Shown: in pieces, positions 61,121 through 64,000 of the stretch
How positions within the stretch are numbered: the first letter of the stretch is position 1
Layout of the letters: each line of letters opens with the position of its first letter
Source: Dorea sp. AM10-31
GTDB lineage: Bacteria > Bacillota > Clostridia > Lachnospirales > Lachnospiraceae
Reading direction: 5' to 3'
Assembly: GCF_003435815.1 (NCBI RefSeq)
Contig: NZ_QTUV01000007.1
Coordinates: 108,489-172,488 of the forward strand
Length of the DNA stretch: 64,000 bases
The notes under the pieces: model-generated
Told to the model about the DNA's origin: nothing
The model's database searches: none
Seen by the model: the letters and a program-made list of their open reading frames with translations, nothing else
Made by a program: the position numbers and the translations under genes

Positions 61121-61792
61121 ATGGCAAACATATATTTTAATGATGCAGATTTCCCAGATATGAAAAATGAATATGTACTATGGGTAGATATCATGGGAAC
61201 AAAAAGTTGCATGGGAAGTTCGGTGAGAACCAGCTCGATTTTTATTTGTAAATTGCATGCAGCAATTATTGAAGCAAAAACGGCGAGTATATCAGTATAT
61301 CCTATGATGGATGGAGCTTATATAGTTTCTGAAAGTGAAGATGCAATGAAGAAGTTTATTAACAAGTTGTTTTGTTCACTAAGTAATGTACTTATAAATG
61401 AAAACGTAGATTACCATAAATTTTTAATCAAGGGAGCGATTGCATACGGACCAGTGATTCACGGAAAAGATATACCACGTTCATGCTCTGCATCTTTTAC
61501 AAAGGATCAAGATTATGTAGATAATATTTTATTAGGTTTACCAATGATTCAAGCGAGCAAGGGAGAAAAAATGGCACCTCCGTTTGGAATTTACTGTGAC
61601 GAGTCAGTACGGATTGCGAGTAAAGAATTTGCGCATCGTTGGTACAAGTGGTTTTCACAGTCAAAAGGTAAGTCGGTTAAAAGTGCCATAAAAAAATACT
61701 TTGAATACTCAAAAGCACATTATTATGAGATTGATTATCCATTAGAAAAAATAAATGAACACATGGAAAAGGCAGAACAATATTTTTCATAA
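61121..61792 (+). CDS. Nucleotidyl-cyclase-like protein (phage moron)
   Basis: 223 residues from the ATG at 61121, with a GGGAGG site. YVLWVDIMGTK has the position and sequence of the first metal strand of class III nucleotidyl cyclases. VYPMMDGAYIV could give the second acidic residue, and FLIKGAIAYGPVIHG resembles their RxGIxxGPV strand. The C-terminal part (LLGLPMIQASKGEKMAPPFGIYCDESVR) is found in related phage proteins of unknown activity. It has its own promoter and terminator, so it is a moron-type gene. A Pycsar-like or regulatory cyclase role is speculative; the second metal ligand is not certain. Confidence 0.7.
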   Translation: MANIYFNDADFPDMKNEYVLWVDIMGTKSCMGSSVRTSSIFICKLHAAIIEAKTASISVYPMMDGAYIVSESEDAMKKFINKLFCSLSNVLINENVDYHKFLIKGAIAYGPVIHGKDIPRSCSASFTKDQDYVDNILLGLPMIQASKGEKMAPPFGIYCDESVRIASKEFAHRWYKWFSQSKGKSVKSAIKKYFEYSKAHYYEIDYPLEKINEHMEKAEQYFS

Positions 61793-61797
61793 TTTCC

Positions 61798-61831
61798 TAC
61801 CAACCATCAATATTCGGTGGTTGGTATTTTT
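61798..61831 (+). terminator. Terminator of the cyclase-like gene
   Basis: The 9-bp stem TACCAACCA (61798-61806) pairs with TGGTTGGTA (61818-61826), with an 11-nt loop and five Ts. The 5' arm and loop are part of the 15-nt repeat. Confidence 0.92.
61800..61814. repeat. 15-nt inverted repeat, right copy
   Basis: CCAACCATCAATATT, the reverse complement of the copy at 61062-61076. It includes most of the terminator's 5' arm, so pairing with the left copy would undo the terminator. Confidence 0.85.
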
Positions 61832-61886
61832 ATGCTTAAAAATAGGCGAAAGGATGAAAAAGAAGAATGTGGAGGAATAGCGTTAA

Positions 61887-62099
61887 ATGATGGGTAGATT
61901 GCAAGTAATTTGCACAACGGATCAGATAAAAGAAGCAAAGCGTAATGTTCAGAAGTATATGAGAAAACATAAAAGCGATGAAGATTTTATTAAAAATATC
62001 AGTGATGATTTTGTGATGGGATTTATGATTTCTCAGAGAATGGCATGGGACGATTATGATAATGGTGCACAAATGAAGAGGAAAGATGCGGAGAAATAG
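61887..62099 (+). CDS. Phage hypothetical protein, 70 residues
   Basis: GGAGG site 12 bp before the ATG; an adjacent ATG (61890) is possible. Mostly helical and charged (DQIKEAKRNVQKYMRKHKSDEDFIKNISDDFVMGF). No family recognised. Confidence 0.6.
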   Translation: MMGRLQVICTTDQIKEAKRNVQKYMRKHKSDEDFIKNISDDFVMGFMISQRMAWDDYDNGAQMKRKDAEK

Positions 62100-62102
62100 A
62101 CT

Positions 62103-62453
62103 ATGGAAAGATTAATACATAAAAGAAAAAGTGGTATGAAAACAGGATACTGGTCCCCGAATAAGAAACAGGAGCTGGTGGATAGACTGGCGATGTATGA
62201 GGACAGGGAAGATGCTAAGGACACAAATGTCCTTGGCAAATGGATTCCATGTAGTGAAAGGTTACCGGAAGATGAAAGCTACATATTGGTATCATTTGAG
62301 AATGCAACAATGCTGGATATCGCAAGGTATGAAGAAAATGATGAAGGCGGTACATTCTATCCGGGAGATGATGAAAAATCTTATTCAAGCTATGGAATAT
62401 TTGTGAATGCCTGGATGCCATTGCCGGAACCATATAAAGGAGCTGATGAATAA
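62103..62453 (+). CDS. DUF551-type phage protein
   Basis: 116 residues; site GGAGAAA. The segment WIPCSERLPEDESYILVSFEN through VNAWMPLPEPY is the DUF551 pattern, common in phage early regions with unknown function. The N-terminal 40 residues are extra and basic. Confidence 0.85.
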   Translation: MERLIHKRKSGMKTGYWSPNKKQELVDRLAMYEDREDAKDTNVLGKWIPCSERLPEDESYILVSFENATMLDIARYEENDEGGTFYPGDDEKSYSSYGIFVNAWMPLPEPYKGADE

Positions 62454-62675
62454 TTGAGTATAACCAAAGGACAGAGACGGAACAGTAAATCTCACAGAGA
62501 CATGCTGGCAGAACATCCGCCGGATGAGAAAGCAAGCATAGAATTTCACAGGAAACCGTACCAGAGATATACGGTGACGGACTACCTGCGGAAGATGGGA
62601 GTAAATGTAAATAAGGAGGTTGATGCCGGTGGAGCAGATGACAAGGGAAAGACTTGCAATGTACCGGAACAATAA
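62454..62675 (+). CDS. Small basic phage protein (start uncertain)
   Basis: 73 residues if it starts at the TTG at 62454 (GGAG 11 bp upstream), which directly abuts the DUF551 stop. Basic, with HRKPYQRYTVTDYLRKMGVNVN. It overlaps the following gene by 47 bp. Confidence 0.45.
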   Translation: MSITKGQRRNSKSHRDMLAEHPPDEKASIEFHRKPYQRYTVTDYLRKMGVNVNKEVDAGGADDKGKTCNVPEQ

Positions 62676-63066
62676 AGCAGAGATCCTGGAACTGGACTAT
62701 ATGCTTCAGAACCGGTGGAAGTCCGATACAATGATCGGAAATAATGTAATCTTCGACTACAGCAAAGGTTATCCGATGCCACAGAGCGTAGTCGGATTTG
62801 ACCAGGAGAAATACGAGAGACTGCAGAACCGGGACCTTAAGAGGAAAGAGAAGCTGGAAGCAGAATGTGAAGAAATCGAGCGTTTTGTGGAGAATATCAA
62901 AGATAGCCTGACGCACAGAATCTTCCGGATCTATTACATCGATGGAAGAAAAGATGTGACGCAGAGGGAAGTTGCGAAGCGGGTGCATTTGGATCGTAGC
63001 CGTGTAAGCAGAAAAATTGATGATTATTTGAAAAACGCACAAAACGCACAAAACGCACATGTATAA
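62629..63066 (+). CDS. Phage sigma-70-region-4-like regulator (DUF1492/ArpU type)
   Basis: 145 residues from a GTG at 62629 with AAGGAGG nine bases upstream; an ATG at 62638 is an alternative. The N-terminal half is helical (NKAEILELDYMLQN, QNRDLKRKEKLEAECEEIERFVE). The C-terminal helix-turn-helix has VTQREVAKRVHLDRSRVSRKIDDYL, like sigma region 4. Such proteins switch on late genes in Firmicute phages, so packaging and structural genes should follow outside the window. The tail has a QNA repeat. Confidence 0.8.
   Translation: MEQMTRERLAMYRNNKAEILELDYMLQNRWKSDTMIGNNVIFDYSKGYPMPQSVVGFDQEKYERLQNRDLKRKEKLEAECEEIERFVENIKDSLTHRIFRIYYIDGRKDVTQREVAKRVHLDRSRVSRKIDDYLKNAQNAQNAHV
63032..63058 (+). repeat. 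Three 9-bp tandem repeats
   Basis: AAAACGCAC three times, in frame, giving an NAQNAQNA tail on the late-type regulator. May vary by slippage. Confidence 0.85.
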
Positions 63067-63131
63067 TAATACTTGAGCCAATGGCGGAAGCCGGAGGCTC
63101 TCCATTCTACTTTAAAACCTAAAACTATGAG

Positions 63132-63161
63132 AAGGCGATCTGAGGTGTCAGGTCGTCTTTT
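63132..63161 (+). terminator. Terminator after the late-type regulator
   Basis: The 12-bp stem (63132-63143 with 63148-63159, two G-U pairs), a GGTG loop and four Ts. Confidence 0.75.
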
Positions 63162-63227
63162 CGTTGCGTAATGTCGAGAAATGGGATATTATGGGAGTAG
63201 GTTTTTAGATAGGTTGGAGGAAAATGA

Positions 63228-63791
63228 ATGCAAATTGTGATTGAAATGTTTGAAAGAATGAGTGATGATTTGAAAGGCGCAATAATAACAGCAGTTTTAA
63301 CATCCATAATTTCTGTAATTGGATTTATTTTGACGAATAAAAATATGAGCAAAAATTTAAAAAATGAATTGCAAAAAGAAAAAACATCTGTACATATTCA
63401 AAAAATGTCTAAAATGCCATATGACATATTATGTTTAATGGATACAATGGTAAAAAAATCCCAGGTATCTGAGGAATCTTTAGATGAATTTAAAAGAATC
63501 ATGAATACTGTATGTGCATATGGATCAAAGGATGCAATAAAAATTGCTTCTACTATGCAGAGTGAAAATTATCAATTGGATAAAGCAGCAACAAAAAATT
63601 CATATAGAATATTGGCTTTTTATCCTTTACTTGTTACACAAATTAAATACGATGTAACTAATATTGTAAATAGCCCGGAACTGTGGTTTAGACTTAAAAT
63701 AAATGATTATGAGAACTTACGGGATTTAATGGTTGAAGAAAATAATAAAATTGTTGATGAGTTGGACTTGAATAAAGAATTTAAAATTTAG
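63228..63791 (+). CDS. Membrane-anchored hypothetical protein
   Basis: 187 residues; site GGAGG. N-terminal helix, one membrane segment (about 16-36, GAIITAVLTSIISVIGFILT), then a long helical cytoplasmic part. A/T-rich relative to its neighbours, and bounded by terminators on both sides, so it may be another moron. No family recognised. Confidence 0.65.
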   Translation: MQIVIEMFERMSDDLKGAIITAVLTSIISVIGFILTNKNMSKNLKNELQKEKTSVHIQKMSKMPYDILCLMDTMVKKSQVSEESLDEFKRIMNTVCAYGSKDAIKIASTMQSENYQLDKAATKNSYRILAFYPLLVTQIKYDVTNIVNSPELWFRLKINDYENLRDLMVEENNKIVDELDLNKEFKI

Positions 63792-63819
63792 GATTTATAG
63801 ATGATATAATTCATATATG

Positions 63820-63843
63820 AGCACCCCTCCGGGGGTGCTTTTC
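63820..63843 (+). terminator. Intrinsic terminator
   Basis: The 8-bp GC-rich stem AGCACCCC (63820-63827) pairs with GGGGTGCT (63832-63839), with a TCCG loop and TTTTC. Confidence 0.88.
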
Positions 63844-63862
63844 TGATGCAACAAAATATCCA

Positions 63863-63934
63863 GGATCATTAGTTCAGCGGTAGAAAATTCGCCTCATAAG
63901 CGAAACGTCACAGGTTCGATCCCTGTATGATCCA
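63863..63934 (+). tRNA. Phage tRNA with CAT anticodon (Met, or Ile2 if lysidine-modified)
   Basis: A 72-nt cloverleaf: acceptor GGATCAT/ATGATCC, D-arm weak (GTTC/GAAA with one mismatch), anticodon stem TTCGC/GCGAA with loop CTCATAA, T-arm ACAGG-TTCGATC-CCTGT, discriminator A. Distinct from host tRNA patterns. The tRNA-Ile2 possibility exists because both use CAT. Confidence 0.88.
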
Positions 63935-64000
63935 TTAAGAATAAACCTAGAGATGAGCAAAACACATTAATTCAAAAGTAGGACGTGGCAGTTAGTTTCC

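Larger units (their letters stand above)
46445..64000. mobile_element. Prophage (integrase-proximal 17.5 kb; right end outside the window)
   Basis: Starts in the cotJC remnant and contains, in order: serine integrase, accessory genes (Fic, PUA/EVE-like protein, HicBA), ImmA, CI-like repressor, divergent operator region, Cro-like gene, recombination and replication genes, a helicase-methyltransferase, a late-type regulator and a tRNA. No packaging or structural genes and no second cotJC piece appear before base 64000, so the element continues. The order is that of temperate siphophage-like prophages of gut Firmicutes. An integrative conjugative element is less likely given DUF1071, RusA and DnaD-like genes. 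Confidence 0.88.

Overview
The window looks like the chromosome of a spore-forming, low-GC, anaerobic Firmicute of the Lachnospiraceae type. The evidence is CodY, an intact sporulation sigma factor SigK, a CotJC-type coat gene, HrcA/CIRCE-controlled groESL, a stand-alone ThiI without a rhodanese domain, and AGGAGG-type ribosome binding sites throughout. No species can be named from the sequence alone. About 46.4 kb is ordinary chromosome, almost all on the + strand. The last 17.5 kb is the integrase-proximal part of a prophage that runs off the right edge.

Chromosomal part. 1-5.3 kb: a Gtr-type surface glycosylation operon, with two tandem paralogous polytopic membrane proteins (the first cut by the window edge), a GtrB-like polyprenyl-phosphate glycosyltransferase and a GtrA-like flippase. 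5.4-14.7 kb: cell-envelope genes, with two secreted GH25 lysozymes carrying FN3 and SH3b modules, two LytR-CpsA-Psr ligases flanking UDP-galactopyranose mutase, and a membrane-anchored cohesin-like protein. Together these suggest synthesis, display and peptidoglycan attachment of a galactofuranose-containing polymer. 14.7-25.7 kb: RNA and translation genes (prmA, rsmE, a cysteine desulfurase with thiI, mtaB, ireB, ruvX, a DUF1292 gene, a Fur-family regulator, RNase J, and trmR-trhP for wobble-uridine modification), with one HPr-like gene on the - strand. 26-32.4 kb: sigK, comM, dprA, topA, codY. 32.4-46 kb: a small unknown gene, groES-groEL, guaB, galM, an amidase, a fused chorismate mutase-shikimate kinase, a yqeG phosphatase, efp, tRNA-Arg(CCG), azlCD, htrA and a zinc-ribbon membrane protein.

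Prophage part. A large serine integrase (46483-48045, - strand) lies beside the 3' remnant of a cotJC-type manganese-catalase gene, so the element appears to have inserted into a spore-coat gene. An accessory block follows on the - strand: a Fic protein, a protein with a PUA/EVE-like N-terminus and a membrane segment, and HicBA. Next is the lysogeny switch: an ImmA/IrrE protease, a CI-like repressor, an operator region with two divergent promoters, and a Cro-like DUF739 protein. Rightward early genes follow: small membrane proteins, a DUF1071 single-strand annealing protein, a NinB-like protein, an HNH-like protein, RusA, a DnaD-like replication protein, a helicase-methyltransferase fusion and a late-type sigma/HTH regulator. 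Two apparent morons are inserted: an Abi-alpha (DUF4393) gene on the - strand and a nucleotidyl-cyclase-like gene with its own promoter and terminator. A phage tRNA with a CAT anticodon lies near the right edge. No structural genes and no second attachment site are in the window.

The most interesting points are: (i) the cotJC insertion, which could be a skin-like, developmentally excised element; (ii) a 15-nt perfect complement flanking the cyclase-like gene, positioned to act as a long-range anti-terminator; (iii) the PUA/EVE-like plus membrane protein as a candidate defence gene; (iv) six helically phased ACAAG repeats; and (v) a CIRCE operator that shares an arm with the upstream gene's terminator.
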